This document shows positions 1 through 9,775 of a stretch of 49,988 bases of DNA, one piece after another (position 1 is the stretch's first letter; every line of letters begins with the position of its first letter). The stretch comes from an uncultured Bacteroidota bacterium (lineage in GTDB: Bacteria > Bacteroidota > Bacteroidia > Bacteroidales > P3). The DNA lies in assembly GCA_902784465.1 (NCBI GenBank), contig CACZUZ010000012.1, positions 1-49,988 on the forward strand, in the 5' to 3' direction. A program made the translations under genes and the position numbers. A model generated the notes under the pieces. That model saw nothing but the letters and a program-made list of their open reading frames with translations, was not told where the DNA came from and searched no databases.

Positions 1-234
1 ATGGAAACAATCACTTTTAGCCCGGCGCAGGTACACGTGTTCAATCTTGTGTCACACATCAAGTCAGCCCTCGGTCTCGAACAGCTGAAAGACCAGCTTG
101 CCGCTTTCTATGCCAAGCAAGTGGACGACGAGATGGATGCTCTATGGGAGAGTGGACAATGGGACGAGAAGCAGATGGAGGAACTTCGTGGATCGCACTT
201 TCGGACACCGTACAACAAACAACAAGTTCATTGA
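1..234 (+). pseudogene. Antitoxin-like N-terminal reading frame of a decayed PIN toxin-antitoxin locus
   Basis: This 77-residue frame resembles the small antitoxins encoded just upstream of PIN-domain toxins in Bacteroidales. It has a short DNA-binding-like N-terminus and a charged helical C-terminus ending in a motif like LRGSHFRTPY, which is typical of the antitoxin end. After that motif it reads only NKQQVH before a stop, while the adjacent frame suddenly encodes the C-terminal half of a PIN domain. I infer a deletion that joined the antitoxin tail to the toxin tail. The ATG coincides with the window edge, so the true start could be upstream. The antitoxin itself may still be functional. 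Family assignment is by pattern recognition only. Confidence 0.5.
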
Positions 235-400
235 CTGTGCTTTCGCAGCAGGTGCTGACTACTTGGTAACGGAAGATGGACATTTCAACATTTTGCGCAC
301 AACCCAGTTCCCGAAGCTGAATCTTGTCACGCTTGACGAGTTTTTGAAAACGAGACTGATTACAAACAGAATAACAACCAACATTTCAACAAACAATTAA
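212..400 (+). pseudogene. C-terminal half of a PIN-domain toxin, N-terminus deleted
   Basis: From about position 212 the second frame encodes NNKFIDCAFAAGADYLVTED followed by a short LDEF tail. This matches the C-terminal half of PIN (VapC-like/COG1569) RNases, where a D-NKF-D segment supplies metal-binding acidic residues. The N-terminal strand with the first catalytic aspartate and the central helices are missing, and there is no start codon or ribosome binding site of its own. The fragment cannot form an active nuclease. It sits exactly where the toxin of the upstream antitoxin-like frame should be, so it is read as the toxin left after an internal deletion. Confidence 0.6.
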
Positions 401-420
401 TAACTTAAATCAAATTCATT

Positions 421-3400
421 ATGGTAAAAATTACTCAAATGAAAAAAACGACACTGCGACAAGTGGCATTGAAACTCGCCTTTGTCGCCTTTGTGCTGCT
501 CGCCCCGTTGGGCTTGAGAGCACAAGAAACGCTGACCGTCTACGAAAACGCAACATCGAACAACCCGTATGTACCATTTGAAGGCTACAATGCTGATGGT
601 GCCCAGCACAACCAATTGATTTACCCGGCTACAGAGCTTGCCGAAATGGACGGCAAGTCAATCACCCAAATGGTGTTCTACATCGACCAAAGTGCCAACA
701 ATGGATCCAATACTGCTGCCAGCCGCTTAGGTACTTGGACTGTCTCTTTAGGCGAAACATCATCGACCACACTCAACGGTCTTGACAACTCTACCGCCCT
801 GACCCAAGTGTATCAAGGCTACTTCGACTGCTCGACAGGAACCCTGACCTTGGAATTTGATGATGGCTACAGCTACCACGGCGGCAACCTGCTTGTCGAC
901 CTCAACCATGCCGCTGCCAGCTGGAACTCATGGTATTTTGTCGGAGTCACCGCTAACGGTGCTTCATACACCCGCAATTCACAACGCAACTTCCTCCCCA
1001 AAGTTACTTTCAGCTACGAAACTCCTGCAGCCACTCCCAAACCATCAGGTTTGAATGTGACCGATATACTTCACAATCAAGCTACACTTGGCTGGACTGA
1101 GAACGGTACTGCCACCACATGGCAAATATGCGTGAACGATGATGAAAACAACCTCATCGATGTCACGACAAACCCCTACACATTTACAGGCCTTACACCT
1201 CTTACTGGTTACACTGTGAAGGTACGCTCTGTCGGCACTTCCGAAAATAGCCTTTGGAGCAACCCTATTTCTTTCTCTACTACCGCCGTTGCTGTGGCCG
1301 TCGGCGACAGCTGGAGCGACGATTTCGAAGGTGCTTCCTGCGACTGGGAACTCATCAACGGAACCCTCTCCAATGCATGGGCGTGGGGTACTGCCACTAA
1401 CAACGGTGGCACTCACGCCCTCTATGTCTCCAACGACGGTGGAGCCACTAATGCATATAATCATAGTTATACCATGATATATGCCACCAAACTTCTTAAC
1501 TTTGCTGATGGCAAATACGAGTTCAACTACGACTGGAATGGCTCTGGCGAAAGCTCTTACGACTATATGAGAGTAGCCTTGGTGCCCGCTTCGGTGACCC
1601 TCACCGCTGGAACAAGCACTCCTTCCGGATTCAGTTCAACAGCCCTTCCCACAGGCTGGATTGCCTTGGACGGCGGCGGCAAATTGAATTTGGTTACCGC
1701 ATGGCAAAACAAATCTGTTGCCATCAATGTTGCTGCCGGCAACTATTATTTGGTTTTTGCATGGCGTAACGATAACGGCGGTGGCTCCAATCCTCCTGCC
1801 GCTGTCGACAACGTCACCATCTCACGTTTTGCCTGCCCCTACGATGTGACCAATCTTACACCGAGCAATATCACCACCGATGGCGCCACACTCACCTGGA
1901 CTGCCGGCGAAGCCACACAGTGGCAGGTTGCCTACAGCACTGCCAGCAACTTTGAGGGTGCAACAGAAGATATCGTCTCTGCTGCCACCTACGATATGAC
2001 CGGCCTCACCAACGCCACCATCTACTATGTGCGTGTCCGCGCCTACTGCGGCGGAAACGACTACGGTTCATGGAGCGACCCCATCTCCTTCCCCACCGAG
2101 TGCGAAGCTATGACTATTGATCAAGACCATGTCTTCACCGAGAACTTCGACGGTTTAAGCGTCCCTTCGAATTATACAGCTCCTACCACCCGAATACTTC
2201 CCATCTGCTGGAAAGCCATTAACACAACTACATACAACACTTATTCTGTCTTTCCCTCAGCTTATTATTATACTACCACCAACTATGCCAGCTCCACACC
2301 AAACTGCCTGAAGTTCTATTCTTATTATTCCTACGACCCGCAGCCGCAGTATGCCATTCTGCCTGCGATGAGTCACCTCGACGGGACGCGCATCAAATTG
2401 AAGGCTCGCGGTTACAGTGCTTCCAGCACCTTCAAGATTGGCCGTATGACTGACCCGTCCGATGCCAGCACTTTCGCGCCTTTCGAAATTGAGGCTGGTG
2501 TCTTCGAGCAGGCTCTTACCACCACCTACCAGGAATTCACCTACAACATCGAGGGTTCTGGCGACTATCTCGCCATCATGATTGATGCCGCCAACAGCAG
2601 CAGGTCTAACAACGGTGTCTATATCGACGACATCCTCGTGGAGCCCATCCCCAACTGTACCGAGCCTTCCGGCCTGCAATTCGTCAGCAGCACAACCAAC
2701 TCCGCCACCCTCAGCTGGACCGCTGGCGCCAGCGAGCAGCAATGGGATTTCTACTACTCCACCGAGAACGTAGCCCCCACCCACAGCACAGAGCCTTTAG
2801 CTCATGCTACTTCCATCCCAGCCGAGATCGAAGGCCTCGCCGCCTCCACCATCTACTATGTCTGGGTTCGCGCCCACTGCAGCGATGCAGAACAGAGCCC
2901 CTGGATCGGCGGCATCAGCTTCCCCACCGAGTGCGATGCAGTAACCACCTTCCCCTGGAGCGAGAACTTCGAGAACTATACCGCTGGCAACTTCAATGCT
3001 CTCTGCTGGGTGAACGAGCTTATCTCCGGTAATGGAACTCAGATTTTCAAGGTAAACACTTCCACTATGGGTAACAACACCACTCATCAACTGCAGTTGC
3101 CAGATATGAACAGTGGTACTCTGACCAAACTGCAACTACCCTTGATGACACTTCCGAATGCCAACTATCAGTTCACTATTGATGTCTATCGTTCCAACAG
3201 TACCTATAGTCCTTCAGACAATCCGTATGAAGGTATTCGCGTTTTTGCCAGCACCGACGGCGAAATTGAAGGCGCCACCGAGTTGGCTTTCATTCCGCGT
3301 CAGTATAATGAGGCAAACGGCTCAATTCCTGCAGAAGCCGCAGATGGTTGGTACACTTACGAACTGCCCATTGGCATGAGCGGCAACTGCTACATTATCC

Positions 3401-6400
3401 TGCGCGGCGAGAGTCGCTACTGCAGTTCCACCTATATGGACAACTTTGTTGTCGAGCCTATCCCCACTTGCCGCAAGCCCAAGAATCTTGCTGCTACCGG
3501 AACCACTGCCCACACCGCCACTCTGAGCTGGACCAACGGCGAAGAAGGTCAGAACGCTTGGCAGATTGCCTACAGTACCACCTCCGACTTCAACCCCGAC
3601 GAGGTGACTCCTGTCGACGTGACAACCAACCCCGCCACCATCGAAGGCCTGAGCCAAAGCACCACCTACTACGCATACGTCCGCGCCAACTGCGGCAACG
3701 AGGACGGCATGAGTTCATGGTGCATCAACAAGGCCACCTTCACCACCCTCGCCGGCAACGTGACTCCCACAGGCCTTGCCGTAGATAACGCCAGCATCAC
3801 CAGCAGCCAAGCCACTGCCAGCTGGAATGCCGTGGCCAGCAACACCCTGCACCAGAGCTACGACATCTACTGGGATACGGTAACGGTTAACGCTGTACCC
3901 GTCGAGCCTGCTGCTCCGAACCTGATATCTGGCATCACAGCAACTTCGCAAGACATCACCGGCCTTGCGGCAGGGGCACAGTACAAGGTCTGGGTGCGCG
4001 ACAACTGCGGCGCCGACGGTCTCAGCAACTGGAGTTCGGCTTTCACCTTCACCACCGCATCTGCCTGCCAGACTCCCGACGGTCTTGCCGCCAGCAGTGT
4101 GACTACCAACAGCGCCACCATCAGCTGGAACACCTACGGCCAGACGAGCTTCAACCTGCGTTACAGCGATGACGGCGAGAACTGGATCACCGAGAATAAT
4201 GTGACTTCTCCTCATACAATCACTGCATTGACCAACAACACCCCCTACCAAGTCCAGGTGCAGGCCACCTGCAACACCGAGGCTTGGTCAACAACGCTGA
4301 ACTTCACCACCAAGTGCGACGCCATCGACGTCTTCCCCATCAGCTACGGCTTTGAAACCACTGAGGGATTCCCCCCCAACGCATATGCACCGACTACCAA
4401 CCAACTTGGTAACTGCTGGCGCAACCAAGCCACTGTCCAGACAGGCAACTACTCAGACCGTGTTTGGGGTACCTCTACCAGCAATTATCATACTGGTAGC
4501 CAGATTCTGCTTCTTCCGGACAAGGGTAACAGCAGCAACCCTGCCAAGACCATGCTTGTCTTCCCGCCTATGAACTTCAGTTCCTCTAATGGCTACCATG
4601 TATCGTTCTGGATTTATCGTAACTCCTCAAGTTCTAACCCCGAAGGATTCAAGGTCTATGCCAGCAACACCGATACCATCGATGCCAATGCTGTCGAATT
4701 TGGACATTATTCACGTAATTACAGCATAGCCTATCCGAGAATAGAATCGGGAGCCGGCTGGTACAACTACGATTTCTACATCCCGCAAACCACTCTTACC
4801 GGCACCGTATATCTTATCTTCGAGGGACAGAGCTACTATGGCAATGCCACCTATGTTGATGACATCACAATCGAGGAGGCTCCTTCCTGCTTCCCCGTGG
4901 GCACTCTGACTTATGACAATGTCGGGGCCACTTCTGCCGAACTCAGCTGGTCGCTGGTTGACGACAACCAGGATACCTGGGTGGTTGAGTACGCCACTGA
5001 TGTGAACTTCACTGATGTGCAGACCGTAGGTGCCGACAGTCATAGTGACTTTGTACTCAATGGTCTGACCCCTGAAACCCACTACTGGGTTCGCGTCAAG
5101 GCTGACTGCGGCAACGACGACTATGGCGAAGTCAGCAACGTCATCGACTTTACCACCGACATCGCTTGCGCTGCTCCCACCGACCTCACTCTCGTAAACA
5201 GCACCACCAGCAGCCTTACCGTTAGCTGGACCGAAAACGGCGATGCCACCTCATGGACTGTCTGCTACAAGGCCGAAGGCGAAGAAAACTTTAATTGTGA
5301 TCAGAATGTCACCGAGAACCCCTACACCATCGAAGGCCTCACACAGGGTACCAACTACACCGTGAAGGTCATGACCAACTGCGCCAACGGCTATCCCAGC
5401 CCCGAACTTGTCAACACAACCTATTTCCAGACCGAGGCCACCTGCCCCGCTCCCACCAACCTGGTTGTGACCGACAATAGTGAGACCGCCCACGGCGCCA
5501 CCATCACCTGGAATGGCAACAGCGAGAACGACAGCTACACCATCGAATATGCCGAAGGCCCCATGGTTGGCCTCACCACCCTCCTCAACGAAGGTTTCGA
5601 AGGCGGCAGTATGCCTGAGGGCTGGAGCATCATGGGTCTTGGTACCTCTAACTGGTCGGTTTCTACTACTGACAATGCTGGTGGCGATGCTAATGAGATG
5701 AAATTAAACTGGACTCCTGCTTTTAACGGTATCTCCCGCCTGGTTACTCCTGCAATAGACTTGACAGGCATTACAGAGGTCACATTCTCGTTCAAACACA
5801 ATTTAGACAATTACTCTGGATCTCACACTCTTGGTATTGCCACCAGTTCTGACGGTGGTACAACCTGGAATGAAGGTTGGAACCAGTCCTACTCTGCTGA
5901 TGCCAGTGCCTCCATTAGTGAAGTGATTTCCACTTCCGATATGGGTAATTCCAATGTCATATTCTGCATATATTACAATGGAAACTCTTATAATATTAAT
6001 GACTGGTATTTTGACGATGTCACCATCACAGCCGAGTACAATCCCACCTATTCTTGGAATGAGCTTGCCGCCAATGCCACCAGCCCATACACTATCAACA
6101 CCCTTGAACCCGAGACTCAGTATGTGGTGCGTGTGAAGGGTGTCTGCGGCAGCACTTCCAGCCCCGCCAGCAACATTGTGGGCTTCACCACCTTGGTTGC
6201 CTGCCCTGCTCCTGAGAATTTCGCTGTTGAAAATAGCACCATAACTCACAATAGTGTCGATTTGAGTTGGACCGTAATCGGTGGCACCTCTTACGTAGTC
6301 GCCTACAAGGCCGATGGCGAAACCGACTTCACCGAGGTAGAGAATAATGTTACCAGTGTCCCCTACACTCTTTCAGGCCTTAATCCCGAGACTCCCTACA

Positions 6401-8292
6401 CCGTGAAGGTGAAGTCCAATTGTGGCAGCGAAGGCTTCAGTGCATGGAGCGAAGAGAAGAACTTCACCACCATCGAGGCTTGCGCCGCTCCGACGGCCTT
6501 CACTCAGGGTACTGTCACCGCTCACGAGGCTACCTTCAGCTGGACTGCCGGTAACGGCAACACCGCTTGGCAGGTCTTTGTGAAGAAGCACGCCGATGCC
6601 GAATATCCCGCAACTGCCAGCGAAACTGTCAACGCTGCCACTGCCACCATCAATGGTCTTGATGCCGCCACCGTGTACGACGTGAAGATTGTTCCCGACT
6701 GCGATGCCACCAAACTCCTCGAGGTCGCCAACGCCTTCACCACCGAGTGCGAGACTACCGTTGTCGATGCTGACAACTCGTTCTTCGAGGGCTTCGAGGG
6801 TATCACCTTCCCGCCAATCTGCTGGAGTGTTGGAGATCCTGCCCATAATAACGATAACTGGCAAAGAAGTACACAATATTCTAACACAGGTTCTGCTTGT
6901 GCATATAGTTACTTTTATGGTCCTATATATCTGTACACTCCGACCATCCACATTGATGGAACACCGGCCACTTTGAGCTTCTCGTCGTATAATAGATTTG
7001 TTAGCTCGTATGATAAGAACAGTGTTCTTGTTTCCGTCAATGGTGGCGCCTGGACAGAACTCTGGTCACCTGAATCAGTAAGCCAGTCTTGGGTTGTCAC
7101 AACAATCGACATGACCGCTTATGTAGGCCAGGATATCCAGCTTTGCTTCAAATATGAGGGCAATAATGCCCACGGTTGGTATATCGACGATGTCAATCTG
7201 TATGTGCCTACCGTCATTGCGAAGACCATCCTTCCCAACAAGTGGTATGCCATCTCTTCGCCTGTCCATAACAGCAACCTTGGCCAGACTGTCGACGGTG
7301 TCACGAACCTTAGCGAAGGCTCCCTCTATGGCTACACCGAAGCTGACGGTACTTGGAATAATTCAATCACTGTCCTCGAAACGGGCAAGGGTTATATCTA
7401 TCGCCGCGGCAACCAAGCTGACATCACCTTCAGCGGCTTCGCCAACACCAACGACCAAGAGGTCGCCGTCACCGCTTCCTGCCCTGACATCGACCTCAAG
7501 GGCTTCAACCTCCTTGGCAACCCGTTCGATCACCAAATCAACTACAGCAGCAGCTTCTACAATCTCGATGCCAACGGCTCCTGGATTGCTAACGATAACG
7601 GCACCATCGGTGTCGCTGAGGGTTTCCTCATCCACCACGACGGCAGCACCAACAGTGTTACTCTCATGGCCGGTAATTCCAAATCACAAAGCGTTCCTGC
7701 AGCCTCCACCACCCTCACCTTCACGGTGAGCAACGGAAAGTACACTGATGTGGCCTACGCCAAGCTCGACGACGGTGACGCTCTGCCCAAGATCAGCCAC
7801 CTCGAGGCCAACGCCCCCGCCCTCAGCATACCCGTCGACGGCATGAAGTATGCCATCGCCTCCCTCGGCAACGACTGCGAGAGCTTCGACATGACCTTCA
7901 GCGGCAAGGGCGAGTACACCCTCTCCGTCGACGCCCGCAACAGCGGCCTCTCCTATGTCCACCTCATCGACAAGATGACGGGTAGCGACATCGACCTCCT
8001 CCGCCAGCCCTCCTACCACTTCAGCGCCGGCTTGAGCGACCTCACCTCACGATTCCTCGTCAAGCTCGTCCCCGGTGACGAGAACGTCTCCGACGGCGAC
8101 TTCGCCTTCTGGAACGGCCGCGGCTGGACTGTCGAAGGTGAAGGCACTCTCCAGGTCTTCGACGCCCTCGGTCGCAGAATCCTCGCCAAAGAGGTCAATT
8201 CACAGCTGACCATTGACAGAAGCCAGTTCCCGGGCACAGGTGTCTATATCCTCCGCCTCGGCGAAAAGACACAGAAAATCGTAGTCAGATAA
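421..8292 (+). CDS. Giant T9SS-secreted Fn3 / choice-of-anchor-J surface protein (2623 aa)
   Basis: Secreted modular protein. A signal peptide ends near LRAQ (about residue 35); the start may be this ATG or the one six codons later (439), which gives a more typical MKKT start. I count 11 fibronectin type III-like modules (about residues 203-289, 471-562, 746-838, 1016-1111, 1113-1214, 1216-1300, 1490-1581, 1582-1673, 1674-1926 interrupted, 1927-2019, 2020-2110), recognised by ATLSWT and GLTPxTxYxVxVR motifs. Six interspersed MAM-like/choice-of-anchor J modules begin with a phrase like ENFE and end in YIDDI. One anchor module (about 1718-1875) is nested inside the ninth Fn3 module. The last ~60 residues (FDALGRRIL ... 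GVYILRLG ... KIVVR) are a type A T9SS sorting domain. The likely role is an adhesin or scaffold; no catalytic motif was seen. It is probably cotranscribed with the two genes downstream. Confidence 0.85.
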   Translation: MVKITQMKKTTLRQVALKLAFVAFVLLAPLGLRAQETLTVYENATSNNPYVPFEGYNADGAQHNQLIYPATELAEMDGKSITQMVFYIDQSANNGSNTAASRLGTWTVSLGETSSTTLNGLDNSTALTQVYQGYFDCSTGTLTLEFDDGYSYHGGNLLVDLNHAAASWNSWYFVGVTANGASYTRNSQRNFLPKVTFSYETPAATPKPSGLNVTDILHNQATLGWTENGTATTWQICVNDDENNLIDVTTNPYTFTGLTPLTGYTVKVRSVGTSENSLWSNPISFSTTAVAVAVGDSWSDDFEGASCDWELINGTLSNAWAWGTATNNGGTHALYVSNDGGATNAYNHSYTMIYATKLLNFADGKYEFNYDWNGSGESSYDYMRVALVPASVTLTAGTSTPSGFSSTALPTGWIALDGGGKLNLVTAWQNKSVAINVAAGNYYLVFAWRNDNGGGSNPPAAVDNVTISRFACPYDVTNLTPSNITTDGATLTWTAGEATQWQVAYSTASNFEGATEDIVSAATYDMTGLTNATIYYVRVRAYCGGNDYGSWSDPISFPTECEAMTIDQDHVFTENFDGLSVPSNYTAPTTRILPICWKAINTTTYNTYSVFPSAYYYTTTNYASSTPNCLKFYSYYSYDPQPQYAILPAMSHLDGTRIKLKARGYSASSTFKIGRMTDPSDASTFAPFEIEAGVFEQALTTTYQEFTYNIEGSGDYLAIMIDAANSSRSNNGVYIDDILVEPIPNCTEPSGLQFVSSTTNSATLSWTAGASEQQWDFYYSTENVAPTHSTEPLAHATSIPAEIEGLAASTIYYVWVRAHCSDAEQSPWIGGISFPTECDAVTTFPWSENFENYTAGNFNALCWVNELISGNGTQIFKVNTSTMGNNTTHQLQLPDMNSGTLTKLQLPLMTLPNANYQFTIDVYRSNSTYSPSDNPYEGIRVFASTDGEIEGATELAFIPRQYNEANGSIPAEAADGWYTYELPIGMSGNCYIILRGESRYCSSTYMDNFVVEPIPTCRKPKNLAATGTTAHTATLSWTNGEEGQNAWQIAYSTTSDFNPDEVTPVDVTTNPATIEGLSQSTTYYAYVRANCGNEDGMSSWCINKATFTTLAGNVTPTGLAVDNASITSSQATASWNAVASNTLHQSYDIYWDTVTVNAVPVEPAAPNLISGITATSQDITGLAAGAQYKVWVRDNCGADGLSNWSSAFTFTTASACQTPDGLAASSVTTNSATISWNTYGQTSFNLRYSDDGENWITENNVTSPHTITALTNNTPYQVQVQATCNTEAWSTTLNFTTKCDAIDVFPISYGFETTEGFPPNAYAPTTNQLGNCWRNQATVQTGNYSDRVWGTSTSNYHTGSQILLLPDKGNSSNPAKTMLVFPPMNFSSSNGYHVSFWIYRNSSSSNPEGFKVYASNTDTIDANAVEFGHYSRNYSIAYPRIESGAGWYNYDFYIPQTTLTGTVYLIFEGQSYYGNATYVDDITIEEAPSCFPVGTLTYDNVGATSAELSWSLVDDNQDTWVVEYATDVNFTDVQTVGADSHSDFVLNGLTPETHYWVRVKADCGNDDYGEVSNVIDFTTDIACAAPTDLTLVNSTTSSLTVSWTENGDATSWTVCYKAEGEENFNCDQNVTENPYTIEGLTQGTNYTVKVMTNCANGYPSPELVNTTYFQTEATCPAPTNLVVTDNSETAHGATITWNGNSENDSYTIEYAEGPMVGLTTLLNEGFEGGSMPEGWSIMGLGTSNWSVSTTDNAGGDANEMKLNWTPAFNGISRLVTPAIDLTGITEVTFSFKHNLDNYSGSHTLGIATSSDGGTTWNEGWNQSYSADASASISEVISTSDMGNSNVIFCIYYNGNSYNINDWYFDDVTITAEYNPTYSWNELAANATSPYTINTLEPETQYVVRVKGVCGSTSSPASNIVGFTTLVACPAPENFAVENSTITHNSVDLSWTVIGGTSYVVAYKADGETDFTEVENNVTSVPYTLSGLNPETPYTVKVKSNCGSEGFSAWSEEKNFTTIEACAAPTAFTQGTVTAHEATFSWTAGNGNTAWQVFVKKHADAEYPATASETVNAATATINGLDAATVYDVKIVPDCDATKLLEVANAFTTECETTVVDADNSFFEGFEGITFPPICWSVGDPAHNNDNWQRSTQYSNTGSACAYSYFYGPIYLYTPTIHIDGTPATLSFSSYNRFVSSYDKNSVLVSVNGGAWTELWSPESVSQSWVVTTIDMTAYVGQDIQLCFKYEGNNAHGWYIDDVNLYVPTVIAKTILPNKWYAISSPVHNSNLGQTVDGVTNLSEGSLYGYTEADGTWNNSITVLETGKGYIYRRGNQADITFSGFANTNDQEVAVTASCPDIDLKGFNLLGNPFDHQINYSSSFYNLDANGSWIANDNGTIGVAEGFLIHHDGSTNSVTLMAGNSKSQSVPAASTTLTFTVSNGKYTDVAYAKLDDGDALPKISHLEANAPALSIPVDGMKYAIASLGNDCESFDMTFSGKGEYTLSVDARNSGLSYVHLIDKMTGSDIDLLRQPSYHFSAGLSDLTSRFLVKLVPGDENVSDGDFAFWNGRGWTVEGEGTLQVFDALGRRILAKEVNSQLTIDRSQFPGTGVYILRLGEKTQKIVVR

Positions 8293-8395
8293 CAGTTCCC
8301 TGCCCTGCTCTACGGGGAGTTGCGGCGCCCCCACGGCCCGCAAGTCCCCGGCAGACAGGAAACAAAACAACAACTAACAGAAAAAAAACATAGAT

Positions 8396-9268
8396 ATGAA
8401 GAAAACAAAGATATTAACCGTCGCCCTGCTGCTCGCAACCCTCGCCGGCTGCAGCAAGGACAACGATGGCCGCATCAGAATCTTCGCCGAGAAAATGAGC
8501 AACAACACCAAGGTACTGGTCAACCCGTCGAATATCAGCGCCGGAGCCCAGTGGGTTGTGGGCGAGTACGTGAAACTTAACGGTGTATACAAAACAATTC
8601 AAAAAGATGAAACCTCTGGCGCATATTACCTTGATGACACCGAAAACATGACTGGTGACAAGGTGGCCTACTATCCCGGCAAGTCATCAAACAAATACGG
8701 CATCGATTTCGTCAACGACACCATGTTCATCAACAGCCTCTCTGTCATTTTCCGCTCTGGTGGCCAGCACGAGATTGCCTTCCCCATGGTGGCAACAGCA
8801 GGTCCAAATGAGAATCAGCTTGGTTTCCGCCATCTCACCGGTGGCTTCCGCGTCACCCTCAAGAAGACTTCCTCCTCTTCTGTCTCTGTCGCAAGAGTGA
8901 GAGTCATAGCCCAGAACACTGGTGCAGTAGATCCTGTCTTCTATGAAGTCGCTAACAATCGCTATTATGCCAAATGGGCTGCTCCCATGGGTCCCTCAAT
9001 GCCATTGGGTGAGAACCTCAACGTCAAGTACTGCAGCGTGATGAACTTCGACCTCTACAACTACAACGAAAATAACCCCGGCGTCTCTTTCAGCCAAACT
9101 GATGAGCGTAAGTTCTGCATCCCCATCACCGTCAGTAGTGTCAAGAACCTCTACGTTACAGGCTATGACGACGAAGGCACTGAGCTGTTCAGTGTGAAGA
9201 AGGTATTCACCTCAGCCGTGGAAGTTGAACGCAACCACATGTACGACATACATCCTATCGAATTCTAA
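8396..9268 (+). CDS. Fimbrillin-like lipoprotein
   Basis: 290-residue protein with a lipoprotein signal peptide: a hydrophobic stretch then LAGC, so Cys19 should be lipidated. The mature part has marks of the fimbrillin/Mfa-like family: GDKVAYYPG, then HLTGGFRVTLKK after a hydrophobic strand, and a C-terminal VERNHMYDI segment close to the end. Fimbrillin-family proteins are exported as lipoproteins and either polymerise into fimbriae or act as tip/anchor subunits. This one is shorter than many stalk fimbrillins. It lies 103 bp after the giant Fn3 protein and before a 69-aa protein, with one terminator after the set, which suggests a surface-structure operon. The fold is inferred from motifs, not from alignment. 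Confidence 0.65.
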   Translation: MKKTKILTVALLLATLAGCSKDNDGRIRIFAEKMSNNTKVLVNPSNISAGAQWVVGEYVKLNGVYKTIQKDETSGAYYLDDTENMTGDKVAYYPGKSSNKYGIDFVNDTMFINSLSVIFRSGGQHEIAFPMVATAGPNENQLGFRHLTGGFRVTLKKTSSSSVSVARVRVIAQNTGAVDPVFYEVANNRYYAKWAAPMGPSMPLGENLNVKYCSVMNFDLYNYNENNPGVSFSQTDERKFCIPITVSSVKNLYVTGYDDEGTELFSVKKVFTSAVEVERNHMYDIHPIEF

Positions 9269-9331
9269 CCGTTGGTGTTAATGAATACTTGCAGTTCTAT
9301 CGATAATTCACAAATCTCAAAAAAGAATGTT

Positions 9332-9541
9332 ATGAATAACAAGAAAGAATATATATCGCCCACACTGAATGTGGACACCTTTCAGGTTGAGAAGGGTTTT
9401 GTCATCTCTACCAGAATACACATGTTCAACAACATATTCACGGACAGTGATTACGACAACAACAGCACCGAAAGATGGGCTTGGGATGAGACCAACAGCG
9501 AACAGAACCATTTCGGCGGCAATGAATACGGATGGGATTAG
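9332..9541 (+). CDS. Small conserved-type protein with Y-x-x-P / GF-x-x-S N-terminus (69 aa)
   Basis: The chosen start is the internal ATG giving MNNKKEYISPTLNVDTFQVE, because it gives a typical short-protein start; the frame opens upstream at 9272 without a good reason to use it. Many small Bacteroidales proteins share the plan of a basic start, a YxxPxxxV segment and a GF(A/V)xS break, followed by a variable tail. Here the tail is rich in Asn, Asp, Trp and Gly and ends EYGWD. There is no lipobox or convincing signal peptide. It closes the Fn3/fimbrillin-like operon directly before a strong terminator. Function is unknown; a secreted or modified peptide is possible but unproven. Confidence 0.6.
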   Translation: MNNKKEYISPTLNVDTFQVEKGFVISTRIHMFNNIFTDSDYDNNSTERWAWDETNSEQNHFGGNEYGWD

Positions 9542-9559
9542 TCCCTGTCTTCTCCCACT

Positions 9560-9600
9560 GCCACGGCAGGTGTCATCTGTACGCCTGCCGTGGCTTTTCT
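9560..9600 (+). terminator. Intrinsic terminator of the surface-protein operon
   Basis: The arms GCCACGGCAGG (9560-9570) and CCTGCCGTGGC (9584-9594) form a perfect 11-bp GC-rich stem that can extend inward by three pairs. A T-rich run (TTTTCTT) follows. It starts about 20 bp after the stop of the 69-aa gene. Confidence 0.9.
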
Positions 9601-9737
9601 TATGGCCTGTAAGGATGCCAACTGCCTAATTTGAAAAGCAATTACATAACCTATTGATTTTCGTGCTAATACTCAAAGCAAAAATTATTTTTTCATTTTT
9701 ACAAATCAAGAATAATCATTATTCAAAAAATATTTTG

Positions 9738-9746
9738 TAATTTTGC
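9738..9746 (+). promoter_or_regulatory. Bacteroidota -7 promoter element (TAATTTTGC)
   Basis: Exact match to TAnnTTTG plus C, in an AT-rich stretch about 30 bp before the ATG of the small zinc-ribbon frame at 9776. No clear -33 TTTG was found at the expected spacing. Confidence 0.5.
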
Positions 9747-9775
9747 AACGAAAATTCAAAAGAGGATTTTGAAAA

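Noticed and set aside
9272-9331. N-terminal extension MVLMNTCSSIDNSQ of the 69-aa protein
   Set aside because: It looks unconserved and begins 4 bp after the previous stop; the internal ATG gives the typical start of this small-protein type.
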